Positions 1-9,971 of a stretch of DNA of 64,000 nt are shown in pieces; position 1 is the first letter of the stretch; every line of letters starts with the position of its first letter. The stretch lies in contig CBDHFQ010000020.1 in assembly GCA_965262565.1 (NCBI GenBank), positions 372,001-436,000 of the forward strand. Direction: 5' to 3'. The notes under the pieces are model-generated. The model was given only the letters and a program-made list of their open reading frames with translations. It searched no databases and was not told the origin of the DNA. A program made the translations under genes and the position numbers. Origin of the DNA: CBDHFQ01 sp965262565. GTDB taxonomy: Bacteria > Bacteroidota > Bacteroidia > J057.

Positions 1-2
1 GC

Positions 3-101
3 GATCTATCCATAGATCTTGAGGGAATGCCGGCAGGAGTATATGTGGTATCCGTAGAATCTATGGGGTATTCAGTTTCTGAAAAGCTGGTCATTCAATA
101 A
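3..101 (+). CDS. C-terminal end of a T9SS-sorted secreted protein (partial)
   Basis: An open frame enters from the left edge and stops with TAA at 99-101. The last residues read PAGVYVVSVES followed by SEKLVIQ. This is the usual end of a type IX secretion system type A sorting domain (a 'GxYxxxxxx...xxKLxxx' strand pair). The same kind of ending occurs in five other proteins of this window. Only about 32 residues are visible, so the passenger domain is unknown. Confidence 0.75.
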   Translation, partial: DLSIDLEGMPAGVYVVSVESMGYSVSEKLVIQ

Positions 102-421
102 ATCAATTATATCATATTCATGTAATATCTGGAGGGAGTGATGCAGAAAGTTCAATCGAGTAAAGAGCATAGGAACTCCCTCCAATCTTTTACACAAACA
201 TGGCACAAAAGTCTCGAGGTTACATATGTGTTTTCTTTTGATCAATGTGTGTTGTCTATCATTCAATTAGTTGTTTATCAGTCGGTTGTGAGGGGATTAT
301 GAAGAAGGTACAATAATGATAATCTAAGGGAAGTGGGTGTTTATGTGGGGATGTATTTTCTATTTTCTTGCGGACAAATAAATTCTCCAATATTCTTTTT
401 ATCAATTAATCAAACAGTATT
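102..421. other. Intergenic region, no gene seen
   Basis: These 320 bases are AT-rich. Short open frames are present but none has a recognisable product. Upstream of the next gene a TTG (about 369) and TATTCTTT (about 392) are spaced like a Bacteroidota promoter, but the -7 box has two mismatches to TAnnTTTG, so I do not call it. Confidence 0.5.
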
Positions 422-3049
422 ATGAAAGTTTATGAAAACATGCTTTATGTGTGGGGATGTTTAATAGGTTTAACTGCCTTTCTTAACGGTGGAAAAGACC
501 AGGGAAAGCTCCCTATTGAATATGCAAGCCCCAAGCTTTTTTGGAATCAATCAGAGGAGGTAATACCTCCTCCAGAAAAGAATTCCAAGGAATTTCTTTC
601 TCAGCCAACAACTTTAGCATTTACAGAAAACAAAGGACAATTTCCTGAAGGAGATCAAGTAAAGTTTCTGTTGAAAACAGATAATGTCAAATGTTACCTC
701 AGAAAAGATGGCCTAACTTATTCCTGGGCTAAAAAGAATGCTTCTGAGGCACTTACGTTGGAAACTAAGGAGAAAGAAGAATTAGTGAATGATCATGCAT
801 TAGAGGTCGAAGTGCTACAAATGAATTGGTTAGGAGCGAACGAAAATTTAACGATTGAGACCAAACGTCCTATTCGTGAGATCAAACACTTTTACAATGT
901 AAAAGATGGGGAAGGAGTCGTAGGAGTAAGGAGCTTTCAAGAGATCACTTATAAGAATGTCTATGAACTCATTGATGTAGTCATTTATATTCTCGACGAC
1001 GAATTGAAATATGACTTTATCGTTCATCCCGGAGGAAATGTATCCGACATCAAATTAGCTTATGAAGGACATGAAAACATGTCTCTAAGTAATCAGGGCG
1101 AATTAACCGTAGTTTCTTCTTTGGGAGAGATTGAAGAAGGTAAGCCTTTTACCTACCAGTCTGTTAGTGGAAAGAGAGTCCCTATTTCTTCTCATTATCG
1201 TCTCAAAGATGGTGTGGTTCAATTTGAAACGGAATCTTTTGATCCTAGTCTGCCGCTGGTAATTGATCCTACCTTGAAATGGGCTTCTTATTACGGTAAT
1301 CAGCATAGCGAAATAGGCTTTGATGTATATACGGACAGTCGAGGGAATGTGTACATGTGTGGGGTAACTGATGATTATTCTTTCGACTTCGCAACTTTCG
1401 GTACACACAGTACTAGCTTTTATGGAATAGAAGATGCCTTTTTAGTCAAATTTGATCCCTCAGGGAATAGATTATGGTGTACCTATTACGGTGGGCACAA
1501 AGAAGATAGGGGATTAGCGGTTTGTACTGATCCATCTAACAATGTCTTTATGGCTGGCTATACTCACAGTTATTATGGCATTGCTGAAAATGGCCACGAT
1601 AATACTTACAATGTCTCAGAAGATATTGATGGGACCCGTTTCGATAGAGATGCCTTTCTGGTTAAATTTGATCCTGACGGAAAAAGAGTATGGGGTACCT
1701 ATTACGGAGGTGAGGATTACGATGGAACCCACACCAGAGCAGAAGAAGGAAGAGCGGTATGTTCTGATATGGATGGTAATATCTTCCTGGCTGGATTTAC
1801 TTCTAGTGAACAGCACATAGCACATAATGGGCACGACAACACATTTGGTGGAAAAAAAGATATGTTGTTGGTCAAGTTCACTAACAATGGAACGCGCTTG
1901 TGGGCTACTTATTATGGTAATGAAGAGGAAGATATAGCTAATAGTGTAGCAACTGATCCTTGGGGGAATGTCTATTTAGCTGGATATACAGAAAGTACAG
2001 GGTTGGCTTATTATGGACATGACAATTCTTATTCAGAAGATCAGGATGGATTATTAGTGAGATTTGATGCTGATGGGAATCGATTTTGGGCAACGTATTA
2101 TGGAGACCAAGGAATTGATCAGGCACATTCATTGGCTGTTTATGGAGGGGTGGTTTATATGGCTGGAATAACCTCAAGCAGTAAATTTATTGCTCATAAT
2201 GGACATGACAATACTTACAATGGGGGAATGGATGCTTTCTTAGTGAAATTCAACTTTTTCGGCTGGAGAGAATGGGGAACCTATTATGGAGGAGCAAATG
2301 ATGAATCATTCCTTTCCTGGGGGGAATATCAGAAGACTTCTGATGTGTGTGTGAGTAAATGGGGAGATATATATCTTACCGGACCTACCAGAAGTGATAC
2401 CAAGATTGCTACCAACAATGGATATGATCCAACCTATAATGGAGGAGAAGATGGCTTTATTGCCAGATTCCTGGCGGACGGATCCAGACAATGGGGTTCA
2501 TATTATGGAGGAGATAGGCATGATAGGATATATGGCTGTATCACTGATGTGTCTGCAGATGTATATATCGTAGGTCGAACTATTAGTGAATCAGGAATTG
2601 CCCATCAAGGGTTTGATAATGATTTCGATGATTCTACCTCTCCTGTTTATTCAGACGCCTTTATTGCCAAATTTGCTCCATACAGTGTAGGAGATCCCAA
2701 TGACGATGGACCTGGAGATTACAAGGATCCTAAGAAGCGGGACTTTACTTCAGACTCAGGTTTGAAAAAAGGGGTGAATATGGAGTTATCTGAAGATTCG
2801 GGCTTTGGTACCTTCGAATTGTATCCAAATCCAGCTATAAACCAGGTAAACATATCTCATCCTCAGGCTCTGGACCAATCTTTCCAATTAAGGATGATGG
2901 ATATGCAAGGACGAGAATTATTAAATAAAACCATAGATCCTGAATCAGTACAAACTCAATTAGATATAAGCCAATATACTCCCGGATGGTATCTACTCAC
3001 GCTGGAATCTGCTGAATCAAAAGAAACGAGAAAGCTGATCATAAAATAA
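422..3049 (+). CDS. Secreted SBBP-repeat (seven-repeat) protein with T9SS sorting domain
   Basis: An 875-residue protein with a hydrophobic N-terminus. Residues about 65-285 resemble the DUF7948 domain that precedes SBBP repeats (TENKGQFP opening). From about 290 to 755 there are seven repeats marked by a W-x-S/T-YYG motif (ASYYG, CTYYG, GTYYG, ATYYG, ATYYG, GTYYG, GSYYG), each followed by a 'G-N-V/I-Y/F-x-x-G-x-T' strand. This fits a seven-bladed beta-propeller of the SBBP family. The last 75 residues (FELYPNPA onward) form a T9SS type A sorting domain, so export to the surface or medium is expected. Ligand or role is unknown. It is convergent with another secreted repeat protein, with a shared hairpin between them. 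Confidence 0.88.
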   Translation: MKVYENMLYVWGCLIGLTAFLNGGKDQGKLPIEYASPKLFWNQSEEVIPPPEKNSKEFLSQPTTLAFTENKGQFPEGDQVKFLLKTDNVKCYLRKDGLTYSWAKKNASEALTLETKEKEELVNDHALEVEVLQMNWLGANENLTIETKRPIREIKHFYNVKDGEGVVGVRSFQEITYKNVYELIDVVIYILDDELKYDFIVHPGGNVSDIKLAYEGHENMSLSNQGELTVVSSLGEIEEGKPFTYQSVSGKRVPISSHYRLKDGVVQFETESFDPSLPLVIDPTLKWASYYGNQHSEIGFDVYTDSRGNVYMCGVTDDYSFDFATFGTHSTSFYGIEDAFLVKFDPSGNRLWCTYYGGHKEDRGLAVCTDPSNNVFMAGYTHSYYGIAENGHDNTYNVSEDIDGTRFDRDAFLVKFDPDGKRVWGTYYGGEDYDGTHTRAEEGRAVCSDMDGNIFLAGFTSSEQHIAHNGHDNTFGGKKDMLLVKFTNNGTRLWATYYGNEEEDIANSVATDPWGNVYLAGYTESTGLAYYGHDNSYSEDQDGLLVRFDADGNRFWATYYGDQGIDQAHSLAVYGGVVYMAGITSSSKFIAHNGHDNTYNGGMDAFLVKFNFFGWREWGTYYGGANDESFLSWGEYQKTSDVCVSKWGDIYLTGPTRSDTKIATNNGYDPTYNGGEDGFIARFLADGSRQWGSYYGGDRHDRIYGCITDVSADVYIVGRTISESGIAHQGFDNDFDDSTSPVYSDAFIAKFAPYSVGDPNDDGPGDYKDPKKRDFTSDSGLKKGVNMELSEDSGFGTFELYPNPAINQVNISHPQALDQSFQLRMMDMQGRELLNKTIDPESVQTQLDISQYTPGWYLLTLESAESKETRKLIIK

Positions 3050-3088
3050 GTAGGTATATACCTTCAACTAATTGATGGACTTCCCAGA

Positions 3089-3151
3089 CTCCTTTCCTCT
3101 GCCAGTAGTACTGTTACACTGAAAAAGTACTAATGATGGCAGAGAAGGGAG
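3089..3151 (+). terminator. Hairpin between convergent genes
   Basis: The left arm at 3089-3112 (CTCCTTTCCTCTGCCA, then GTAGTACT) pairs imperfectly with the right arm at 3125-3151 (AGTACT, then TGGCAGAGAAGGGAG). On the + strand it is followed by GTTTTTCTGTT, as expected for an intrinsic terminator of the SBBP gene. It may also slow transcription arriving from the other side. Confidence 0.65.
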
Positions 3152-3182
3152 TTTTTCTGTTAAGAATTTAGGACATTAATTG

Positions 3183-5822
3183 TTATTCTAATAGTATCTT
3201 TTTAGACAGTCGACCCTTATTTGTATCAACTGTGAGATAATAAATGCCAGGCGGATAGGAATGAAGCTTCACTCTGATGGCTTTGGAATGAGCAGGAACT
3301 TCAAGCATTTTTTGTCCTAAGGTATTTTGCCAAATCACTTTGTCAATAATGATCTGTTCATCCTCTGACCTTATATATAGTTCTTCAGAAGCTGGATTAG
3401 GATAGATAGAAAGTTTAGTAACCAATGGATAGATCCTGGAGCGAATACTGGTTACTGTTGAATCAAATACGGTAGTATCGGTCACTGTAGTATCTGCCAT
3501 CGTCGTATCCATCACTGTAGTATCTGAGAAACGCTCAATATTGAAATTGATTAAACCTATATTTCCTGCTTCAAATTCCGCAAATACTAATTCTACTTTA
3601 TTATCATTATCTACATCTCCTGCATCCAATCCTAATACACTGCCTGAAATTTGATCCGCCAAAGGAATATAATCTATAATTTCCCCTCCTTCATTAATGC
3701 CAACTGTGATAATAGGAGGGCTACTGTTACCGCTGAATCCATCAAATCCCAAAACCAAGTCTTTATCTTCATCCTCATCCACATCCAAGACCAGTAAGCC
3801 ATTGGTTCTTTCTTCTAAGCTGGCCAATGCTACGGTGGAGTAGGAACGTTTGGCCTCATTTCTAAAAAGTAACACATCTACAGGATTTTCCAGAGCAGTA
3901 AAATCGTCATCAAAAAGACTCACCAGAATATCTAATGACCCATTCCCATCCCAGTCTTCAATTTCTACATCTCTGGCAGACCGATCGAAGAAGAGTACCT
4001 GCTTAGTGTATTCTCCTGTACTATCCCCATAATACACCACCACTGTATTATTAATGGCAGAACTAACTACTACTACATCCTGAAAACCATCAGCATCTAA
4101 GTCAGCAATCTCCGCCTCTCTCGGAGCATTGGCATCATTTTCTAAAACAAAAGGAGAGAAGGAGCCTTCCCCATTGTTCCGAAATCCAAACACCTTATCA
4201 TCTCCGAAAGAACATACAATCAAATCCTCATCGTCATCATTATCCAAATCGCCTGCAGCTATCCCTAAAGGTTTATTGGCTTCGGGAAAAATGGTATCTG
4301 TAACCCAATTAGCAGGGAAGCCATCATTTCTCAGCCATACCACATCATCTGCATCTCTGGCCGTAGCAAAAATATCCTTATCTCCATCTCCATCTATATC
4401 TGCAAATTCTATATCTGCAGCATAAAAGAGCTGATCATTCAAGCGCCAATTTACAAAATTACGACCATCCAGATTTTCATACATGATTAATTCATCTTCT
4501 GTATTTCCCACCGTCAAATCGCCGCTAGCATCTAGCTGTTGACCTCCAGTCACCGTAGCAAATACATCCAGATCCCCATCCTGATCGAAATCCATGAGTT
4601 TGACAATCCTATTACCTCTGTTTTTAGAATAAATCTGATGTTTATAGAGTTTACCGTCTATATTCTCAAACCAGGAGACATCTTCATCTATATTGCCTTG
4701 TTCAGGAAATACCAAATCGAGATCCCCATCATTATCCAGATCCCCTACAGACATTTTCGTCGTCGGATTACAGCAATTGTCCCAGTTATCATCTATCGTT
4801 TCTACTTCAAAGACGAAGTTATCCACCTGATAGAGCACACTCAAATCCTCAAAATCCTGTCTGACAATATCTAGTAATCCATTATTGTCAATGTCAAAAA
4901 CGACAAAATCTCCTGTAAAATTTACATCTAATTCTTCGAGAAATTCATTCCGTTGAAATCCATTTGATCCGTCAAAAAATATTAATTCAGAGGTAGCAAC
5001 GCCTCTGATGCCCAATATGTCTTTCGTCCCATCTTGGTCAAAATCTATCATTTCAATATCTTCCCCTAATGCAGCATGAGTATCGGTCCAGGAAATTAAC
5101 CATGTTCCTTCTGTAAAATTCCCCTCTCCATCATTAAGATATAATCTGGACCCTCCATCTTCTGTTAACTCATTCCCAACTAAACCAGATCCCGCTACTA
5201 CGATATCTATGTCCCCATCTCCGTCTACATCTGCTGCATCTACTGCTTCGATATGATCATTGCCAATAATTTGTTCTTCAAAAAACAGATTTTGCTGATT
5301 GATATATACTCTACATGTCTGATCTGAATTAATTACGCCTACTGCAACAATATCCATGTATCCATCTCCATTGAAATCCCCTACATCTGCCATAATGTAA
5401 TCTTTGTTGGTAGCTATGGTCCACTTCTGATAGCTTCTGTCTCCCAGTCGTTGGAACCATGCTAGTTCCCCATCGTCCACATCTGTAAAACAAATGACAT
5501 AATCTATATGGCCATCTCTATCAAAATCAGCTGTATCTATATCCGCCATGTAAAAAGGTAAATCATCCGTAATAATAGAACGAGCTTCAAATTGCTGAGT
5601 GCTATCATTTTCCAACCAATACACCCCTTTAGGAATCTGGTTAAATAATTCTGCGCGGGTTAATATAATATCCAGGTCTCCATCATTATCATAGTCTTGA
5701 AGTAGAGAGGCCTGGGACAAAAAGGGTTCCTTATTTAAGAACTGAGTGTTAAAGGTCTGGGCATTAAGCTCAACAAGATACCCCCATAGAACTAATACTG
5801 CTATGACGTAGCGATTTTTCAT
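3183..5822 (-). CDS. Secreted FG-GAP/VCBS repeat protein with T9SS sorting domain
   Basis: An 879-residue protein with a signal peptide ending near LNAQ. From about 40 to 765 it has a long series of calcium-loop repeats of the form D-x-D-x-D-G-x-x-D-(I/V/L) (DNDGDLD, DGDGDID, DADGFQD, DWDGNGSLD). This is typical of FG-GAP/VCBS integrin-like propellers that bind Ca2+. Residues about 770-795 are Thr/Asp-rich (repeats of 'DTTVxDTT'), a linker. A T9SS type A sorting domain (LSIYPNPASEELY to the end) closes the protein. It is probably a surface or released protein; its substrate cannot be told from sequence. Confidence 0.88.
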   Translation of the reverse strand: MKNRYVIAVLVLWGYLVELNAQTFNTQFLNKEPFLSQASLLQDYDNDGDLDIILTRAELFNQIPKGVYWLENDSTQQFEARSIITDDLPFYMADIDTADFDRDGHIDYVICFTDVDDGELAWFQRLGDRSYQKWTIATNKDYIMADVGDFNGDGYMDIVAVGVINSDQTCRVYINQQNLFFEEQIIGNDHIEAVDAADVDGDGDIDIVVAGSGLVGNELTEDGGSRLYLNDGEGNFTEGTWLISWTDTHAALGEDIEMIDFDQDGTKDILGIRGVATSELIFFDGSNGFQRNEFLEELDVNFTGDFVVFDIDNNGLLDIVRQDFEDLSVLYQVDNFVFEVETIDDNWDNCCNPTTKMSVGDLDNDGDLDLVFPEQGNIDEDVSWFENIDGKLYKHQIYSKNRGNRIVKLMDFDQDGDLDVFATVTGGQQLDASGDLTVGNTEDELIMYENLDGRNFVNWRLNDQLFYAADIEFADIDGDGDKDIFATARDADDVVWLRNDGFPANWVTDTIFPEANKPLGIAAGDLDNDDDEDLIVCSFGDDKVFGFRNNGEGSFSPFVLENDANAPREAEIADLDADGFQDVVVVSSAINNTVVVYYGDSTGEYTKQVLFFDRSARDVEIEDWDGNGSLDILVSLFDDDFTALENPVDVLLFRNEAKRSYSTVALASLEERTNGLLVLDVDEDEDKDLVLGFDGFSGNSSPPIITVGINEGGEIIDYIPLADQISGSVLGLDAGDVDNDNKVELVFAEFEAGNIGLINFNIERFSDTTVMDTTMADTTVTDTTVFDSTVTSIRSRIYPLVTKLSIYPNPASEELYIRSEDEQIIIDKVIWQNTLGQKMLEVPAHSKAIRVKLHSYPPGIYYLTVDTNKGRLSKKILLE

Positions 5823-6040
5823 GAATGTTAGAATTAAAAAGTAAGTTTAATGATGTAATGACCACTTACTATAGTGCTAGTACTTAAACTGACATAGGGA
5901 AAAGAATAAGTAAGTTTTATTACGGAAATATAGAATAAAATAATTAAACTGAAAAACGTTAAATTACTTTTTTTGATTAAGTATATTGATTCTTATCAGA
6001 ACATGGAAATATACTTAGCTCCAGAATAGTACAGGAGAAT

Positions 6041-7459
6041 TTACACAATTTTTTGTCTGATTCTCCACGAAAGCGGAAGTTGATTTTTGAGCTGTTGCTT
6101 TACCTTTTTTACCCAGCCCAGGTTCACGCCCTCATATGACACAACTATCCAGGATGGCGGTAAATCAATGTCCATCTTCAAATTTTCTCTTTGTAAATAT
6201 TTAATCGCCGCTTCATAAGTAAGTGCTAAGCGGGGAATATCTGGATGGATCAAATTGCTCAATGCTAATTCATGCGTAGGGGTAATTTCTTTTCGGTGAA
6301 TATTACCTAAAGGGATACCCTGCTGAATAATATAGAGTCCATTTATTTTTTGAGTAGGTGTGCCAATGGGTACATATACAAGCTGGTCCTTGTAGACTGT
6401 AATATGGTTAGGTTCTATAGGTTTTACATAGGTAGCTAAAAAAGTATGTACCCTTTTTGTTAGGTCCGAAGGTATAGAAGCGTTTTTGTTGGAAGAAGAT
6501 TTCTTTTTCCTGGCTTTTTTAGATTTACTGGAATTAAGGGAATACTTATCCAGATCAGATGCTCGCTTAATTTTGGTTAATCTCGAAAAGAACATTCCCT
6601 CTCCTTTCATTACATGGGGATAACACCTGTAAGCAGCTGAAGGGGTGTGATGTATCTCCACGGGTATAGCACCATATGAAGCTAATCCTTCTTGAGGGTC
6701 AAGTTGAAGATCATCCTTAAATTCACTTAACAACCACGCGATTACCTCCTCATTTTCGGATTTGGAAAAAGTACAGGTACAATAAATAAGGCTTCCTCCC
6801 TCCTTCAATGCGGGTAATATGTCTGCAAGGATTCTCTTCTGTCTGGGAGCACATAATTCTACGATCTCTTCTGACCATGTTTCCCTGGCAGCCGGATCTT
6901 TGCGAAACATTCCTTCTCCCGAACAAGGGGCATCTACGACGATAACATCAAAAAATGAGGTGAGCTTTCCCAGGACTTTGGGGTCAGATTGGGTAATAAA
7001 GATTTGAGGATTTCCCCATCGAATCATATTTTCCTTTAATATACTTGCTCTATGTGCAATAACTTCATTTGAAACCAGCAGGCTTCCCGAACTCATAGCA
7101 CCAGCGATAAGTGTACTTTTGCCTCCGGGAGCAGCACACAAATCAAGAATGGTAAGATCTTTCGAAAAATCAATAAATTGGTATAGAAGCATGGAAGAAG
7201 CCTCCTGAACATAATAAGCTCCTCCGTGGAAAAGGGGGTCAGCTGTAAAAGAAGGACGTTCAGCAAGATAATAACCTTCAGGATGCCAGGGAACTGGAGA
7301 CCTCCCATTTTTCGGCAGCTCCATAAGTTTCGACGGATTTAGACGAACAGAAGTGATGGCAGCAGTAGTGTTAATGATTTGCTCAAACTGGGCGAAATCT
7401 GCTGGAAGCATTTCTTGCATTCGATCCAGAAAGGTAGGTGGTAAAGGCGGTTGGTTCAC
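6041..7459 (-). CDS. RsmF/NOP2-family rRNA (cytosine-C5) methyltransferase
   Basis: A 472-residue SAM-dependent RNA methyltransferase of the RsmB/RsmF/NOP2 family. The SAM-binding motif DLCAAPGGKS lies near 105-115. The catalytic motif DAPCSGEGMFRKDP near 175-190 and a TCTF motif near 225 carry the two conserved cysteines. After a Lys/Ser-rich linker (about 300-330) the C-terminal region resembles the PUA-like RNA-binding domain of RsmF. The family methylates C1407 of 16S rRNA in E. coli; that exact target here is inference. The start shown is the one nearest the family's usual N-terminus (LPPTFLDRMQEML). Confidence 0.88.
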   Translation of the reverse strand: MNQPPLPPTFLDRMQEMLPADFAQFEQIINTTAAITSVRLNPSKLMELPKNGRSPVPWHPEGYYLAERPSFTADPLFHGGAYYVQEASSMLLYQFIDFSKDLTILDLCAAPGGKSTLIAGAMSSGSLLVSNEVIAHRASILKENMIRWGNPQIFITQSDPKVLGKLTSFFDVIVVDAPCSGEGMFRKDPAARETWSEEIVELCAPRQKRILADILPALKEGGSLIYCTCTFSKSENEEVIAWLLSEFKDDLQLDPQEGLASYGAIPVEIHHTPSAAYRCYPHVMKGEGMFFSRLTKIKRASDLDKYSLNSSKSKKARKKKSSSNKNASIPSDLTKRVHTFLATYVKPIEPNHITVYKDQLVYVPIGTPTQKINGLYIIQQGIPLGNIHRKEITPTHELALSNLIHPDIPRLALTYEAAIKYLQRENLKMDIDLPPSWIVVSYEGVNLGWVKKVKQQLKNQLPLSWRIRQKIV

Positions 7460-7551
7460 TATTTATTCCTTCAATTTGGAGATTCACATGGATAAATTAC
7501 GTATTTTCATTCGAAATAATTAAATATCTACGACTACCATTACCCGTTTGT

Positions 7552-9093
7552 ATGAAAAAGCTTGCGACTTTTCTATTCTCGTGTATTTTTTGGGGATCAT
7601 TTCTTTATTCTTGCAGCACTCATCCCGAAACGGATAATTCCTCACTCCCCACAGAACCTGTTAACATTCTATTCATTTTAGCAGATGATCTGGGAAGAAT
7701 GGACTTGGGATGCTATGGAAGTACGTTCTATGAAACGCCTCACTTAGATCAACTTGCAAACAATGGGATGCTGTTTACAGATGCCTATGCGGCTTGTCCT
7801 GTTTGCTCTCCAACCCGAGCCAGTATTCTCACTGGAAAATACCCCGCCAGAATAGACGTAACAGATTGGATTCCAGGAAGACAGAGTTATTTACCCATTG
7901 AACCTAACCATCAACTAGTCGCCCAGGAATTTGCGCATGAAGTAAAATTAGAGGAAAAGATGCTTTCGGAAGCGTTAAAGGAACAAGGGTATACCACCTT
8001 CTTTGGTGGAAAATGGCATGTGGGAGAAGAAGATGATTATTGGCCAGAACATCAAGGGTTCGATATAAATAAAGGAGGACACAATAAAGGCTCTCCTCCC
8101 GGAGGCTATTTTTCCCCTTATAAAAATCCCAGACTATCTGATGGTCCTGAAGGTGAGTATTTGACCGATCGACTGACTACTGAGGCGGTCCAGTTTCTAG
8201 ATACCATTGGAGAGAATCCCTTTTTGCTGTATATGTCTTACTATACGGTGCACAATCCTATGCAAGGCAAGGATTCTCTGGTAGCATATTTCCAGCGTAA
8301 GGCAGATTCCTTAGGAATTTCCGACGAGGCCAGGTATAACACAGCGGCTGAATGGATCAACAAAGCCCCTCAAAAGGGTAATTTTAGAGAGCGCCTGATT
8401 CAGGATCATGCTGTCTATGCGAGTATGGTATATAGCTTGGATGAAAATATAGGTAGAATGATAGAGGCCTTAGAAAGAAATGGACTTAAAGAGAAAACCA
8501 TTGTTATTTTTACTTCTGATAATGGAGGCTTATCCACTTCTGAAGGATCACCTACCTCTAATTTACCTTTTAGGGCAGGTAAGGGATGGTTGTATGAGGG
8601 AGGAATTAGAGAACCTTTAATCGTGAGTTGGCCTGCACACATAGGAGCAGGTACCACTTCTCCGATTCCCATTTCGAGTCCAGATTTTTATCCCACTATC
8701 TTGGAGTTGGCACAAATTTCCTCACTTCCTTCCCAACATATAGACGGCGTCAGTTTTCGATCGGTCCTACTGGCCACTAAAGAGGAAAATAAACCAGCAG
8801 ACAATTTGACTAATAGGCCTTTATTTTGGCACTATCCCCATTATTCCAACCAGGGAGGGAGACCTGGAGGAGCGATCCGAAAAGGGGACTGGAAGTTAAT
8901 TGAATGGTATGAGACGGGGGAAGTAGAGTTGTATAATCTAAAGAATGACCCTGGTGAAAAAAACGAATTGTCTCAAGAAACGCAGGACAAAGTGGTAGGG
9001 TTAAAAACAGAGCTAGAAGAATGGAGACAGGAAGTACAAGCCAAAATGATGAAGCGAAATTCAGACTTTGATGCAAACTATATGAGAAAATAG
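7552..9093 (+). CDS. Sulfatase (arylsulfatase family), lipoprotein
   Basis: A 513-residue protein. The open frame extends upstream to 7438, but the start at 7552 begins a lipoprotein signal (MKKLATFLFSCIFW, lipobox-like SLYSC), and the upstream part would overlap the divergent methyltransferase. ILADDLGRMDLGCYGS carries the N-terminal metal-binding aspartates. CSPTRAS fits the C-x-P-x-R sulfatase signature, whose cysteine is converted to formylglycine. GGKWHVG and the FTSDNGG block give further active-site residues. The family hydrolyses sulfate esters, in Bacteroidota often of algal or host glycans. No maturase, glycosidase or SusCD pair lies beside it. Confidence 0.9.
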   Translation: MKKLATFLFSCIFWGSFLYSCSTHPETDNSSLPTEPVNILFILADDLGRMDLGCYGSTFYETPHLDQLANNGMLFTDAYAACPVCSPTRASILTGKYPARIDVTDWIPGRQSYLPIEPNHQLVAQEFAHEVKLEEKMLSEALKEQGYTTFFGGKWHVGEEDDYWPEHQGFDINKGGHNKGSPPGGYFSPYKNPRLSDGPEGEYLTDRLTTEAVQFLDTIGENPFLLYMSYYTVHNPMQGKDSLVAYFQRKADSLGISDEARYNTAAEWINKAPQKGNFRERLIQDHAVYASMVYSLDENIGRMIEALERNGLKEKTIVIFTSDNGGLSTSEGSPTSNLPFRAGKGWLYEGGIREPLIVSWPAHIGAGTTSPIPISSPDFYPTILELAQISSLPSQHIDGVSFRSVLLATKEENKPADNLTNRPLFWHYPHYSNQGGRPGGAIRKGDWKLIEWYETGEVELYNLKNDPGEKNELSQETQDKVVGLKTELEEWRQEVQAKMMKRNSDFDANYMRK

Positions 9094-9139
9094 GGGAGAG
9101 GTACAGATTATTTAGGCCAATGAATAAGTAATCAGTAAG

Positions 9140-9967
9140 TTACCATTCTCCTTTTCGCCATTTAGCTAAGGGAGAGGTACTTCTATTGATCCACGCATGA
9201 TAGGTAGCAGCGATCAATAACACAGCGGAAGCTAGGTAGATGGTATATTTAAGATGCTGGTAATCTTCTGAGTGTCTCGCTGCGATGGCCATGATTCCCC
9301 AGATTCCCACCAGTGCCGCCTCCCTCATATTTCTGTTAAATGTCAGAAACAGGTACAACAAAGTGCTAATCACTATCATCAATATAGCCCAGGAGGATGG
9401 AGATAAAGGTTTTCCCTCCCATTGAATGCTTACTAAAAAGGCTGAAGTGTTTACGACAGAGGCTAACACTATCCAGGCAGCATATATACAAATGGGCCAC
9501 CAGACAAAAAGGATTTCCCTTACCGGAGCATCCCATATTTCCAATCTTAACCGAAATACCAGTTGAAACAGGCAGCCCAACAAGAGGAACATGACACATA
9601 CGGATAATCCGGTCCATTCATACACCCACACAATAACCCAACTCATATTTGCGATATTAGTCAGGATAAACCAACTGCCAATCTGCTTGATGAGCGCTCC
9701 ATTCTTGTTAACTATCCATTGATACCATTGAAATCCGATAAAACCCAATAGCAATAAATAAATGAGACCCCAAATGGCAAAGGCATATCCTGCAGGAGTA
9801 ATGAGTGTGTTAAATTGATTGCTAATATCTCCGATATCCCTTCCGGTAAACCAGCTCGAGTTTGCATTAATAAAAAGAGTGAAGAAAAAGGTGATAGTGT
9901 TTAATAAGAGTAGAATAAATTCATTGATAGTTGACTTAAAATGATGAACCTCATGCTGAATACTCAT
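9140..9967 (-). CDS. TspO/MBR-family (tryptophan-rich sensory protein-like) membrane protein
   Basis: A 275-residue integral membrane protein with about seven hydrophobic segments and many tryptophans. The stretch TPAGYAFAIWGLIYL is characteristic of the longer TspO/MBR-related proteins common in Bacteroidota. TspO proteins bind porphyrins and hydrophobic ligands, but the role of this long subfamily is not known. It lies 4 bp downstream of the small gene at 9972-10529 on the same strand, so the two are probably co-transcribed. It is convergent with the sulfatase. Confidence 0.75.
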   Translation of the reverse strand: MSIQHEVHHFKSTINEFILLLLNTITFFFTLFINANSSWFTGRDIGDISNQFNTLITPAGYAFAIWGLIYLLLLGFIGFQWYQWIVNKNGALIKQIGSWFILTNIANMSWVIVWVYEWTGLSVCVMFLLLGCLFQLVFRLRLEIWDAPVREILFVWWPICIYAAWIVLASVVNTSAFLVSIQWEGKPLSPSSWAILMIVISTLLYLFLTFNRNMREAALVGIWGIMAIAARHSEDYQHLKYTIYLASAVLLIAATYHAWINRSTSPLAKWRKGEW

Positions 9968-9971
9968 ATAT

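Noticed and set aside
3466..3530. Thr/Asp-coding tandem repeat that could be a CRISPR-like or microsatellite array
   Set aside because: It is in frame inside the VCBS protein and encodes the DTTV linker; there are no spacers.
7438..7551. N-terminal extension of the sulfatase
   Set aside because: It overlaps the divergent methyltransferase start, and the lipoprotein signal begins at 7552.
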